A stretch of 64,000 nucleotides of DNA, from contig LT700187.1 of assembly GCA_900155415.1 (NCBI GenBank), positions 2,294,001 through 2,358,000 on the forward strand, read 5' to 3'. The notes beneath the pieces were generated by a model. The model worked only from the letters and a program-made list of their open reading frames with translations, ran no database searches and was not told where the DNA came from. The position numbers and the translations under genes are program-made. This document shows, piece by piece, positions 33,875 through 43,177 of this stretch (position 1 is the first letter of the stretch; the number at the start of each line of letters is the position of its first letter). Source of the DNA: Christensenella massiliensis (lineage in GTDB: Bacteria; Bacillota; Clostridia; Christensenellales; Christensenellaceae).

Positions 33875-36280
33875 TTATTCTCCCTCTTCCTGCGGATTCA
33901 TCATTTTTTGCAGCTCTTCCTTTGTGACCAGCACCTGCCGTCCTTTGCTGCCATCCATCGGCGAAATATAGCCGTGCTCTTCAAGCTGGTCGATCAACCG
34001 GGCAGCCCTTGCATATCCGATCCGCAGCCTTCTCTGCAGCATAGAAGTCGAGGCTTGATCATATTCTATGATCGTTTCAAGCGCGCGTATGAAAAGCTCA
34101 TCTGTTTCCGCCTGCCCTGCGATCGGGTTCGCGCTATCCTTTGCGATTCCGTCTATGACCTTTGCGTCATATTCAGATGAAAGCCGTTCTTTCAAGAACT
34201 TCGCTACTGCATCCACTTCGCGGTCTGATATGAAACATCCCTGAAGGCGCATAGGCTTTGGTGCCCCGGAAGGATAAAAGAGCATATCGCCCTGCCCAAG
34301 AAGCTTTTCAGCTCCCGCCATATCAAGGATAGTCCGTGAGTCCACCTGAGATGAAACTGCAAACGCGACTCTGGAGGGGATATTTGCTTTTATAATTCCT
34401 GTAATGACATCGACAGACGGCCGCTGTGTTGCAATGACAAGATGGATCCCGCTGGCACGTCCAAGCTGTGCGATCCGGCAGATCGCATCCTCTACATCGC
34501 CCGGCGCCACCATCATAAGGTCGGCAAGCTCGTCTATAATAACAAGAATATGCGGAAGCTCTTTCCCGTCTTCCTCCGCCTGCATCAGCTCATTATACTT
34601 TTTCAAGTCCTTTGCGCCTTTTGCCGCAAACATACGGTAGCGCATCGTCATTTCATTGACGGCCCAATTCAGTGCAGACGCCGCTTTTTTCGGGTCTGTG
34701 ACCACCGGTATCAGGAGGTGGGGAATATCATTGAATACATTGAGCTCTACCACCTTCGGATCAACCATGATCATTTTTACTTCTTCCGGAGAAGCATGAT
34801 ATAGAATGCTCACAATCAGAGAATTGATGCAGACGCTCTTCCCTGAGCCTGTTGCTCCTGCAATCAACATATGCGGCATTTTCGCAATATCTGCATAAAC
34901 GTTTGCACCTGCAATATCTTTTCCAAGCGCAAAGGCAAGAGGGCTTTTAAGATTTTTAAATTCTTCGCTGCCCACCAATTCCCGCAGCCCGACCGAGCTT
35001 GTTTCTGAATTTGGTATTTCGATGCCTACGACTGGCTTGCCCGGCACTGGAGCTTCGATCCGTACGTCCCTTGCCGCAAGATTCATGGCAATATCATCGG
35101 CAAGATTTACGATCTTGCTTACTTTGATCCCCGGTGCCGGCTGTACCTCGTACCGTGTCACGACCGGTCCCCTGCTGACATTTACCACCTTCGCGCTTAC
35201 ATTAAAGCTGGCCAGTGTATTTTCCAATACATCAACATTTTTCTTTAGATCCGCTGAAGAAGTTCTCGCGCTTTTGGCCGGCTGTGAAAGAAGATTGAGC
35301 GGCGGCTTAATATATTTTTTGTCTCCTCCTAAATTCCCCTGCACGCTTATGGGAGCAAATTCTTCTGTTTTCTGCGTTACCTTAGGCTGCTTGTCCGTTA
35401 CTTGAGATACGCCTATCTTACGCGGCCCCTTTGTTTCCGCCGGAAGCTCATCATCAAATTCTATATCTGTATCTGAAAATACTTTCCGGTATTCCTCCGG
35501 GTCATAATCCGCGAATTCTTCCGGTATTTCCGAACCATATACTTCGTCCGTCAACTCCGGCTCTTCCACATGCAGATTAAATTCACTTTCCTCTTCTCCG
35601 CGCATGCGCGCGGCCTCTTCCTGCCGCCGGCGCATTTCCTCTTCCTTATCGAGGTCAAGGCTCTCTATATAAAGGCGTTTTTTTTCCCTCCTCTGCTCCG
35701 CGCGAACCTTGTATTCATCATATGTTGTTTTGACAGCCGCTCCGATATCCTTACTTACTTTTTTGATGGAAAGATTCGTAAGCGCAAGAATACATGCTGC
35801 GATCCCTGTGATGAAAACGATATAGCTGCCAACCGCACCCAAATAGCGATAGGTCCAGTAGGTTAAAAGCGCGCCTAAGGCCCCTCCTCCTGCAAGTTCC
35901 GACATTCCATATTCAAAAGAATTCCGGATAAATGCACCATATTCGCCGCCTTCCGCATAAATAGCATTGATCGGAAAAAGATGCGCAAGAGAAAAAACAA
36001 AAAAAACTGCCAGTGCGAGTAAAATCAATTTTCCTGCATTCGTCGATTTTTTTCTTGAGGCGATGAATAAAACACCGATCATCCCTATAATGACAGGAAC
36101 GATATAACCAAGCGCTCCGCATGTTCCAAAAACAGCACCCGCGATCATACGGCCAAATACGCTGTCAATATTCATATAGATTGTAATCGCAACAAAAATA
36201 GCCAGTCCTATAATAATAATACCGGCGATCTCATTTTTTTTATTGGTATTTTTTCTTCTACGTTTCTTCCTCGCTGCCAT
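33875..36280 (-). CDS. ftsK: DNA translocase FtsK/SpoIIIE
   Basis: 801 residues. Four or five N-terminal membrane helices (about 18-160) anchor it at the septum. A charged linker (about 180-320) follows, then the RecA-like motor with Walker A GATGSGKSVCINSL and Walker B ILVIIDELADLMMVA. A C-terminal gamma winged helix (ASTSMLQRRLRIGYARAARL) reads chromosome-orientation sequences. It moves chromosome ends through the closing septum. First gene of the operon that runs through recA to the OLE RNA; promoter at 36317-36345. Confidence 0.96.
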   Translation of the reverse strand: MAARKKRRRKNTNKKNEIAGIIIIGLAIFVAITIYMNIDSVFGRMIAGAVFGTCGALGYIVPVIIGMIGVLFIASRKKSTNAGKLILLALAVFFVFSLAHLFPINAIYAEGGEYGAFIRNSFEYGMSELAGGGALGALLTYWTYRYLGAVGSYIVFITGIAACILALTNLSIKKVSKDIGAAVKTTYDEYKVRAEQRREKKRLYIESLDLDKEEEMRRRQEEAARMRGEEESEFNLHVEEPELTDEVYGSEIPEEFADYDPEEYRKVFSDTDIEFDDELPAETKGPRKIGVSQVTDKQPKVTQKTEEFAPISVQGNLGGDKKYIKPPLNLLSQPAKSARTSSADLKKNVDVLENTLASFNVSAKVVNVSRGPVVTRYEVQPAPGIKVSKIVNLADDIAMNLAARDVRIEAPVPGKPVVGIEIPNSETSSVGLRELVGSEEFKNLKSPLAFALGKDIAGANVYADIAKMPHMLIAGATGSGKSVCINSLIVSILYHASPEEVKMIMVDPKVVELNVFNDIPHLLIPVVTDPKKAASALNWAVNEMTMRYRMFAAKGAKDLKKYNELMQAEEDGKELPHILVIIDELADLMMVAPGDVEDAICRIAQLGRASGIHLVIATQRPSVDVITGIIKANIPSRVAFAVSSQVDSRTILDMAGAEKLLGQGDMLFYPSGAPKPMRLQGCFISDREVDAVAKFLKERLSSEYDAKVIDGIAKDSANPIAGQAETDELFIRALETIIEYDQASTSMLQRRLRIGYARAARLIDQLEEHGYISPMDGSKGRQVLVTKEELQKMMNPQEEGE

Positions 36281-36316
36281 AAAAATCCCTTCGCATCCAG
36301 ACTTACAATCTTTTAT

Positions 36317-36345
36317 ATTATAGCATCAAACGCCATATATTTCAA
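36317..36345 (-). promoter_or_regulatory. Promoter of the ftsK-rimO-pgsA-recA-OLE-oapA-tlyA operon
   Basis: Minus strand: TTGAAA (36340-36345), 17-bp spacer and a perfect TATAAT (36317-36322), with a leader of about 30 nt before ftsK. It is the only strong promoter I can see ahead of recA and the OLE RNA. Confidence 0.75.
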
Positions 36346-36376
36346 TCGCCCTGCCGTTCGGGTCATCCCCTCAAAT

Positions 36377-36414
36377 AAATATAGCGGCATTATGTTATAT
36401 ATGCCGCTATATTT
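36377..36414 (-). terminator. Hairpin terminator after the M16 peptidase
   Basis: Perfect 14-bp stem (36377-36390 with 36401-36414), 10-nt loop, 20 bp after the peptidase stop. The T-run that follows on the minus strand is interrupted (ATTTATTTG), so termination may be incomplete. Confidence 0.65.
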
Positions 36415-36434
36415 ATATCATTGAGCATATTCTC

Positions 36435-37712
36435 TTAAAAAACGACCCGCCGCAGTTCTCCGCTCTCCGGCACTTTCCCTACACACGTTACTGTCATACG
36501 GTCAAAATCAAGGCAAGCGTCTATGATGTCCTGCGTTTCTTCGTATCGTACTTCTTCCATCAGCCGAAGCACTTCTTCATCTGAATAAACGTTTCCGGTA
36601 AGGATCATTGCCTTTCCTATAGAACTCATTTTAGAGGAAGTGCTCTCAAGAGATAAAATTAAATTTCCCCGGGATTGTTCTTTGCTCTGAATGAATTCAT
36701 CCTTTGTGATCCCTTCCTTTTTAACGTTTCTCAGTTCTTTTAATATCGTTTCCGCGACCTGCAGCGTATTGCTTGCCATCGTCCCGGCATAGACACCATA
36801 CATACCGCTGCCAGCATAAAGAGCCGGATAAGTAAATACGGAATATGCCATTCCCATTTCCTCGCGTATCCTTTGGAAAAGACGCGAGCTCATTGAGCCT
36901 CCGATCACATTGTTTACGATATTCAACGCATATTTTCGTTTGTCATCGAGCCGTATCCCCGGGAAGCCCATACACAAGTGTACTTGTTCGATGTCCCTAT
37001 CGATTTTTGCAAAATTATCTTTTTGCGGCTCAAATCCCCGGCACCCTGCGAATTCCGGAACAGTAAGCTGCTTTTGGTTGACCTTTTTCAGCAGCATATT
37101 CAAGCAATCCCGAAGCTCCTGCGCATCAAAATTTCCCGCTACTGCAACGACGATATTTTCCGCCGTATAATACCGTTTCATATAACTGACCAAATCCTGC
37201 CGCCCAAAGCGGCGAATATTATCCGCCGGGCCAAGAATCGTCTTTTCAAGAGAACAGCCATGGAAATAGGTGCTTGCGATCAGATCCATTGCCAAATCTT
37301 CCGGATTATCGTTGCTCATGGCGATCTCCTCCAGAACAACGTTTCTTTCTTTATCCAGTTCCTCTGTAGGTAACGTCGCATTGCAAAAAAGATCTGTCAG
37401 TATTTCAAGTCCTGCGGCAAGCTTTTCATCGATTACCTTAATATAATAACAGGTACATTCTTTAGAAGTAAATGCATTGATCTGTCCTCCAATATTATCG
37501 ACGTCGACCGCGATTTGCTTTGCCGTACGCTTTTCCGTTCCTTTGAACAGCATATGCTCGATCAGGTGCGATATCCCATTTTCTTCCGGAGTTTCTGTCA
37601 CGGAGCCTGCACCTACCCATATACCTGCTGTTACCGAGTGGAAATTCGGCAATTTTTCGGCAATCAGACGCGCGCCGCATTCCAGCTTCTCATTAATAAA
37701 TGTTCCGTCCAT
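36435..37712 (-). CDS. M16-family zinc peptidase (processing-peptidase-like)
   Basis: 425-residue inverzincin-type metallopeptidase, the MlpA/YmxG type often found after pnp. The zinc motif is HLIEH (HxxEH) near residue 47 in ISHLIEHMLFKGTEKRTA, with the distal Glu in the ERNVVLEEIAMSNDNPED region. The C-terminal domain shows NNVIGGSMSSRLFQRIREE and AYSVFTYPALY. In Firmicutes it follows pnp as here. A terminator (37738-37793) stands in the short gap, so it depends on read-through or a promoter inside pnp. Confidence 0.94.
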   Translation of the reverse strand: MDGTFINEKLECGARLIAEKLPNFHSVTAGIWVGAGSVTETPEENGISHLIEHMLFKGTEKRTAKQIAVDVDNIGGQINAFTSKECTCYYIKVIDEKLAAGLEILTDLFCNATLPTEELDKERNVVLEEIAMSNDNPEDLAMDLIASTYFHGCSLEKTILGPADNIRRFGRQDLVSYMKRYYTAENIVVAVAGNFDAQELRDCLNMLLKKVNQKQLTVPEFAGCRGFEPQKDNFAKIDRDIEQVHLCMGFPGIRLDDKRKYALNIVNNVIGGSMSSRLFQRIREEMGMAYSVFTYPALYAGSGMYGVYAGTMASNTLQVAETILKELRNVKKEGITKDEFIQSKEQSRGNLILSLESTSSKMSSIGKAMILTGNVYSDEEVLRLMEEVRYEETQDIIDACLDFDRMTVTCVGKVPESGELRRVVF

Positions 37713-37737
37713 TTATCGTTCCTTTCCTGAATGATAG

Positions 37738-37793
37738 AAAAAAGCCGACGCAGGAAGCGCGCAAAGACCGCGCATACTCAAAGTCGGCTTTTT
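37738..37793 (-). terminator. Terminator after pnp
   Basis: Two-tier hairpin: an outer stem AAAAAGCCGAC/GTCGGCTTTTT (from 37738 to 37793) encloses an inner GCGCG/CGCGC hairpin. The T-run on the minus strand is the complement of 37738-37743. It ends 26 bp before the M16 peptidase start. Confidence 0.82.
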
Positions 37794-37803
37794 AAACTGC
37801 ACT

Positions 37804-39909
37804 TTAGTCCAATTCTTCCGGTTTTACACCTTTATGCGTAAGGTTGATCCTGCCCTGCTTATCGATCTCGATCACCTTAACGAGCAATGTATCTCCAATA
37901 TTGCACACATCTTCCACTTTTTTTACATACTCTTTGGAAAGATTCGAAATGCGGCACATCCCTTCCTTACCGGGTGCAAGCTCTACAAAAGCGCCGAAGT
38001 TCATGATACGCGTTACTTTTCCGTTGTATACTTCGCCGACCTTGACGTCCTTGACGATCGTTTCAATGATCTTCCGTGCTTTGGCAGCGGCTTCATCGTC
38101 AGGAGTCAGAATCGCAACGCGCCCATCGTCCTCGATGTCGATCTTTACTCCCGTATCATCAATAATCTTATTGATGACCTTTCCACCCGAACCGATCACC
38201 TCACGAATTTTATCCGGGTCGATCATAAACTGTACGATCTTCGGCGCATAGGGCGAAAGATGTTCGCGCGGCTGTGCAAGCACTTCATTCATTTTATCAA
38301 GAATATATAATCTTCCACGCAATGCCTGTGCCAAGGCGCGCTCCAATATCTCCTTATCGATACCCTTGATTTTAATATCCATTTGAATTGCCGTAATGCC
38401 ATCTTTGGTGCCCGCTACCTTGAAGTCCATATCTCCCATGAAGTCTTCAAGCCCCTGAATATCTGTAAGAACCACGACTTTTCCGGTATCAGGATCTTTG
38501 ATCAGTCCCATAGCGCAGCCTGCCACCGGCTTTTTCAGCGGAACACCGGCATCCATCAATGCCAGCGAGCTTGCACATACGCTTGCCTGCGAAGTCGAAC
38601 CATTCGAGCTGATGACTTCAGACACCGCACGAATTGCGTATGGGAATTCATCCTCCGAGGGGAGCATCGGCTCGATCGCCCGTTCCGCAAGCGCCCCATG
38701 TCCGATCTCGCGCCGGGAAGCGCTGCGCATCATTTTCGCCTCGCCCGTCGAGAAAGGCGGCATATTGTAATGATGCATATAGCGCTTGAAATCTTCGTCT
38801 GTGATGCCGTCCAAATTCTGTCCTTCCCGTAGGCCGCCCAACGTAACGATATTCATGACCTGCGTCAATCCGCGTGTAAATACCGCACTTCCGTGCGTCC
38901 TTTTGAAAAGGCCCGTTTCGCACCAGATCGGACGGATATCTTCATATCCGCGGCCGTCCGGACGAACGCCGTCATTCATGATCTTGCTGCGAAGCACCTC
39001 TTTCGTCATTGCATACAAAACATCGCCGATATCTCCGGCGCTGTCCGGGAATTGTTCCGCAAAATGCTCGGTCGTCTCCTGTTTCACCTGTTCTTCACGC
39101 GCTTCACGCTCATCCCGCTCAAACGTATCGAGGCTCCACACGACCTTTTCTGCTGCAAACTCACGCACTGCTTTCTCGATCTCTTCCGAAGGCTTATGGA
39201 TCTCCACTTCCTGCTCGGGTTTCCCAATCTCATCCTTGATATTCTGAATAAATGCGCAAATCCGCTTGATCTCCTCGTGCGCGAATAGGATAGCATCCAG
39301 CATTTCTGCTTCGGTCACCTCTTTGGCGCCTGCTTCCACCATCATGACCGCATCTTTTGTGCCGGATACGGTAAGATTCAAGCGGCTTTTTTCGCGCTGC
39401 TCACTGTTCGGATTGATGATATATTCTCCGTCTACCATACCGACCGCAACCGAGCCCGTCGGCCCTGCAAACGGAAGCCCCGAAATGCAAAGCGCCGCAG
39501 AAGACCCGATCATCGCCAATACTTCCGGCGGATTGTCGAGATCAACGGACATCACCGTCGCAACGACCTGAACGTCCTTATAGTATCCTTTCGGGAAAAG
39601 CGGACGAATCGGGCGGTCGATCAAGCGGGCCGCCAAAATAGCCGACGTTGCCGGCCTGCCTTCTCTCTTGATAAAACCGCCCGGTATTTTCCCGGCGGCA
39701 TACATTTTTTCTTCATACTCCACACTCAGCGGGAAAAAGTCGATGCCTTCCCGTTCCGTTTTCGAGCCGGTCGCATTCACCATAACGGCCGTGTCTCCGC
39801 ATCTGACGATCACAGAGCCCCCTGCCTGAAAAGCATATTTGCCGCTTTCTATGGAAAGAGTACGGCCGCCGAGCTCCATCTCGTACACATGATTCTGTAC
39901 TTGCTGCAT
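37804..39909 (-). CDS. pnp: Polyribonucleotide nucleotidyltransferase (PNPase)
   Basis: 701 residues, full length. It degrades RNA 3' to 5' using phosphate. Two RNase PH cores (about 10-220 and 310-540, with GREGRPATSAILAARLIDRP and the catalytic GDMDFKVAGTKDGITAIQMD region) flank an alpha-helical domain. Then come a KH domain (IREVIGSGGKVINKII) and an S1 domain (GEVYNGKVTRIMNFGAFVEL). The start has an AGGAGG site. The leader carries a stem-loop at 39964-40006, the sort of place where pnp autoregulation is known in other bacteria. Confidence 0.97.
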   Translation of the reverse strand: MQQVQNHVYEMELGGRTLSIESGKYAFQAGGSVIVRCGDTAVMVNATGSKTEREGIDFFPLSVEYEEKMYAAGKIPGGFIKREGRPATSAILAARLIDRPIRPLFPKGYYKDVQVVATVMSVDLDNPPEVLAMIGSSAALCISGLPFAGPTGSVAVGMVDGEYIINPNSEQREKSRLNLTVSGTKDAVMMVEAGAKEVTEAEMLDAILFAHEEIKRICAFIQNIKDEIGKPEQEVEIHKPSEEIEKAVREFAAEKVVWSLDTFERDEREAREEQVKQETTEHFAEQFPDSAGDIGDVLYAMTKEVLRSKIMNDGVRPDGRGYEDIRPIWCETGLFKRTHGSAVFTRGLTQVMNIVTLGGLREGQNLDGITDEDFKRYMHHYNMPPFSTGEAKMMRSASRREIGHGALAERAIEPMLPSEDEFPYAIRAVSEVISSNGSTSQASVCASSLALMDAGVPLKKPVAGCAMGLIKDPDTGKVVVLTDIQGLEDFMGDMDFKVAGTKDGITAIQMDIKIKGIDKEILERALAQALRGRLYILDKMNEVLAQPREHLSPYAPKIVQFMIDPDKIREVIGSGGKVINKIIDDTGVKIDIEDDGRVAILTPDDEAAAKARKIIETIVKDVKVGEVYNGKVTRIMNFGAFVELAPGKEGMCRISNLSKEYVKKVEDVCNIGDTLLVKVIEIDKQGRINLTHKGVKPEELD

Positions 39910-39963
39910 AGTTTCCTCCTATGTTCTTCTTTATATTCCTCAATTGGTAACAAAACGGATAAA

Positions 39964-40006
39964 ACCGGAACGCCATATAGGGCTCTCCGCCCGCCTGCGT
40001 TCCGGT
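39964..40006 (-). promoter_or_regulatory. Stem-loop in the rpsO-pnp gap
   Basis: Perfect 10-bp stem (39964-39973 with 39997-40006) with a 23-nt GC-rich loop, followed on the minus strand by four T. It stands between the rpsO terminator and pnp. It may be a second, backup terminator for rpsO or a leader stem for control of pnp; the sequence alone does not decide. Confidence 0.5.
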
Positions 40007-40016
40007 GACATGCAAT

Positions 40017-40046
40017 AAAAAGAGCGAGAAAAACCCGCTCCTTTTT
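40017..40046 (-). terminator. Terminator after rpsO
   Basis: GAGCG/CGCTC stem extended by A/T pairs, with five T on the minus strand, directly after the rpsO stop (40049). Confidence 0.75.
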
Positions 40047-40048
40047 GC

Positions 40049-40312
40049 TTACTTTCTTAAATTCAGGCTGCTGATCAGGCTTCTGTACCGCTCGATATCC
40101 TTTTCCTTCAGATAGTTGAGCAGGCCGCGTCTTTTACCAACCATTTTCAGCAAACCGCGCCGCGAATGTGCGTCTTTTTTAAACTGCTTCAAATGTTCGT
40201 TCAGATGATTGATCCTATACGTGAGAAGTGCAATCTGCACTTCCGGAGAGCCTGTATCCCCTTCCTTTTGAGCGTACTTCTGAATGATTTCTGTCTTTAC
40301 TGCCTTTTCCAT
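40049..40312 (-). CDS. rpsO: 30S ribosomal protein S15
   Basis: 87-residue S15, which binds 16S rRNA early in small-subunit assembly. It has the typical [11 protein letters not shown]-like stretch ([20 protein letters not shown]), [20 protein letters not shown], and the C terminus [13 protein letters not shown]. It lies between ribF and pnp in the classic order. Confidence 0.98.
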   Translation of the reverse strand: MEKAVKTEIIQKYAQKEGDTGSPEVQIALLTYRINHLNEHLKQFKKDAHSRRGLLKMVGKRRGLLNYLKEKDIERYRSLISSLNLRK

Positions 40313-40405
40313 GGTTTTCCCTCCATTTTTTTAGAACTCGTGATGCTACGGTGCCGCCGGAGTTGTCGTACATCGGAGCATACGATTGATTAATCAACGT
40401 ATTTC

Positions 40406-40434
40406 AGTTTACCACACGATATTACGTTTGTAAA
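40406..40434 (-). promoter_or_regulatory. Probable promoter of rpsO
   Basis: Minus strand: TTTACA (40429-40434), 17-bp spacer and TAAACT (40406-40411). The -35 overlaps the end of ribF. It gives a leader of about 90 nt, in which S15 autoregulation would be plausible though not shown. Confidence 0.5.
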
Positions 40435-41344
40435 CCTCTAAATCCTCCAGCATTTTCTGCGCCGCCCGGGCATCGCTTGCAATCTGCCGCCGAAGTGCGT
40501 CTACATCCGGGAACGTTGTCTCTCCTCTGATAAAAGATACGAAACTTACACGTATCTCTTCGTTGTAAACATCCCCCGAAAAATGGAAAATAAAAGTCTC
40601 GATATTTGGAATGCCCGAATTCGATACGGTGGGCTTTATGCCGACATTCGTTACCGCGGGATAACATTTCCCGTCTATCTGAACGATCGTCGCATAGACG
40701 CCGTATTTCGGCAAAAGCTTTTCAGTAGATATGTTAGCGGTGGGAAAGCCTATCGACGAGCCTAAATGCTTCCCTTTTTCTATCTTTCCATCTATAAAAT
40801 AGAAGCGCCCGAGCAGATCTGTGACCCGCTCCATTTCTCCCCGTTCAATATGCTTTCTGATCAGCGTACTGCTCACTTTTCCTTCACAGCACTTGACCTC
40901 CGGTACGACGTGCACCGTATATCCAAAGCGTTCTGCCTGCGTACGTAAATATTCAGCCGTTCCTTCTGCATTTTTCCCGAAACGGAAATCGAATCCTACC
41001 GTGATATGCTTTGCATTCAGCTTTCGTACGACCCATTCCAAAAAAGCCTCTTTCGAGGTGTTGGAAAATTCCGGCGTAAAAGGCTGCCGATAGAGCATAT
41101 CTATGCCAAGTGAAGAAAAAATGGCTTGTTTCTCCTCATCTGTATAAATATTTTTATAAAACGTATGATTTGGCTTCGTATCAAATGTGTAGACCAATGA
41201 CCGCATATCTTTCCGGCCTTTGATATCATCTATCAGCGCTATATGCCCCTCGTGTATTCCGTCAAACAAGCCGATCGCTACCGCTGTTCTATCTGTCAGC
41301 GGCAAATCATTTGGTGTCAGCAGTTTTAGTTTCACCTGAAGCAC
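40409..41344 (-). CDS. ribF: Bifunctional riboflavin kinase / FAD synthetase
   Basis: 311 residues. The N-terminal FAD synthetase (adenylyltransferase) domain has AIGLFDGIHEGHIALI. The C-terminal riboflavin kinase domain has GKHLGSSIGFPTANI near residue 195. It makes FMN and FAD from riboflavin. It overlaps truB by 38 bp. Confidence 0.96.
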   Translation of the reverse strand: MLQVKLKLLTPNDLPLTDRTAVAIGLFDGIHEGHIALIDDIKGRKDMRSLVYTFDTKPNHTFYKNIYTDEEKQAIFSSLGIDMLYRQPFTPEFSNTSKEAFLEWVVRKLNAKHITVGFDFRFGKNAEGTAEYLRTQAERFGYTVHVVPEVKCCEGKVSSTLIRKHIERGEMERVTDLLGRFYFIDGKIEKGKHLGSSIGFPTANISTEKLLPKYGVYATIVQIDGKCYPAVTNVGIKPTVSNSGIPNIETFIFHFSGDVYNEEIRVSFVSFIRGETTFPDVDALRRQIASDARAAQKMLEDLEVYKRNIVW

Positions 41345-42230
41345 CCCCCAGTTCTTTCAGCATCGATATTATTTTCAGCTTATCGCCTATTTTTTTCCCT
41401 ATCCCTATCAGCTCGCCGCCGCAAAAAACTGCATAATCGACATCCGGCTGCAATTCAAGTTTCGTTTTGGTAAGATCGATCGGCGTTCCTGTTGTCAGAA
41501 AAGGATAAAGCCGCTTCTCGCAGTGGAGCGATTTCAGAAAGGACAGAGCTTCCTCCATGGAATACAATGCGGAAGCCAGCGTTCCCATTTGCACCATCAT
41601 TTCGATCTCCGGTAAGGTATATGCGTCCTCGACTAAAAAGCCGCATGTTTCTGTTCTCAGCAAAAACGAGGTGTAAGCACAGCAATGGAGCGCTTCGCCC
41701 ATATCTGCACAAAGCGTACGGATATAAGTTCCCTTTGAGCACCTGATTTTCAGCAGGAATTTATTGATCTGTCCGCCAAGTATATCGATCTGGCGGATAT
41801 AGACTTCGCGCGGAGGTTTTTCAATCGTGATTCCTTTCCGCGCCAACTGATAAAGCTTTTTCCCTTCATGCTTCACAGCCGAATACATCGGCGGTTTTTG
41901 AAATAATTTTCCGGTAAATTCCGGCAAAACCGTCTCGACAGCTTGCCGCGTAATATTACATTCGCATCTGCGAAGAGACGTTCCATAGCTGTCCTGTGTA
42001 TCCGTTTCGATTCCAAACGTGATCTCCGCGATATATTCCTTATCGCCCCGCATGATATAATCTGCGATTTTTGTCGCACGTCCTACACATATCGGAAGTA
42101 CGCCGGCAGCCCCGGGGTCAAGTGTTCCGGTATGTCCTATTTTCTTTTGCCCCAATATTCTCCGCAGGTGCGAAACAACGTCGCTTGAAGTCATCGCAGG
42201 CGGCTTCAATATATTCAATACACCGTTCAC
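41307..42230 (-). CDS. truB: tRNA pseudouridine-55 synthase
   Basis: 307 residues. The catalytic Asp is in HTGTLDPGAAGVLPI near residue 38. MTSSDVVSHLRRILG, MYSAVKHEGKKLYQLAR and YIRTLCADMGEAL are family segments. It makes pseudouridine 55 in the T-loop of tRNAs. The start overlaps the nrnA stop by 4 bp. Confidence 0.96.
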   Translation of the reverse strand: MNGVLNILKPPAMTSSDVVSHLRRILGQKKIGHTGTLDPGAAGVLPICVGRATKIADYIMRGDKEYIAEITFGIETDTQDSYGTSLRRCECNITRQAVETVLPEFTGKLFQKPPMYSAVKHEGKKLYQLARKGITIEKPPREVYIRQIDILGGQINKFLLKIRCSKGTYIRTLCADMGEALHCCAYTSFLLRTETCGFLVEDAYTLPEIEMMVQMGTLASALYSMEEALSFLKSLHCEKRLYPFLTTGTPIDLTKTKLELQPDVDYAVFCGGELIGIGKKIGDKLKIISMLKELGGASGETKTADTK

Positions 42231-43177
42231 TTCAAATAATTCCTTGCCGATTTGATAAGAGTCTCTGTCACATCATAGATATTTCCCCGCAGCATGCAGC
42301 CTGCTGCTTTCGCATGTCCGCCCCCGTCAAATTCCCCCGCCAACGCGCCTACATCCGCATAGCTGTTTGCGCGCAGACTGATTTTATAGGTATCCTTCTT
42401 CATCTCGCGGATAAACGCCGCGATTTCCACCCCGTCTATCTCCCGTGCGTAATCGATCAATATCTCGCTATCCGACACATCTGCGCCGCACTGCGCAATA
42501 TCGTCCAATAGAATGACCGATATCGCAAGAGAATCATTTTCATACAGCCTGATATTGTCGATAAAACGTGCAATCAGCTTAGTTGCCCCCAGCGAACGTT
42601 TGTTGAAAATCTGCGCCGCCATCTGAGCAAGAGGCAGTCCCTCCGCGACTAAGCGGGAAAACAGCAGAAGTGTGGACTCCTGTGTGTTGGAATACATAAA
42701 GCTTCCGGTATCAGTCGAAATCGCCATATATGTTGCCATACGCACCGTCTCGTCCGCTTTCGCTCCCAACTGTTCCGCGATCCGCCAAATAAGCTCTCCC
42801 GTTGCCGCCACATTCTCCACATAATTTACCTGCGCATATTCGGTATTGGAAATATGATGGTCGATATTGCAATTCGGCAGACTCCGGAAAAACTCCTGCG
42901 CGGAAGACAAACGCCCTATCGTGGCACAATCTACTGCCACCGCAGCATCATAACTGCACTTTCCCGTTTCCTCTAAAAGCCGATATAAGGAATCAAACTG
43001 ACTAAACCGATATTTGGAGGGCGGTTCACATAATAAAATAACCTCGGCAGACTTGCCAAGATTATTCAAGCTCCGTGCAAGCGCATAAGCGCTCCCAAGC
43101 GCGTCGCCATCAGGATTCAGATGAGTGAGCACCGCAAATTTGCGGTGCTTCTCCAAAAATTCAATTACCCTTTTCAT
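42227..43177 (-). CDS. nrnA: DHH/DHHA1 phosphoesterase (NrnA-like nanoRNase)
   Basis: 316 residues. DHH domain motifs are HLNPDGDALGSAYAL, the DCAT segment near residue 78 and NIDHHISN; the C-terminal DHHA1 has GGGHAKAAGCML. It degrades short oligoribonucleotides and pAp. It lies between rbfA and truB, overlapping each by 4 bp, as in many Firmicutes. Confidence 0.94.
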   Translation of the reverse strand: MKRVIEFLEKHRKFAVLTHLNPDGDALGSAYALARSLNNLGKSAEVILLCEPPSKYRFSQFDSLYRLLEETGKCSYDAAVAVDCATIGRLSSAQEFFRSLPNCNIDHHISNTEYAQVNYVENVAATGELIWRIAEQLGAKADETVRMATYMAISTDTGSFMYSNTQESTLLLFSRLVAEGLPLAQMAAQIFNKRSLGATKLIARFIDNIRLYENDSLAISVILLDDIAQCGADVSDSEILIDYAREIDGVEIAAFIREMKKDTYKISLRANSYADVGALAGEFDGGGHAKAAGCMLRGNIYDVTETLIKSARNYLK

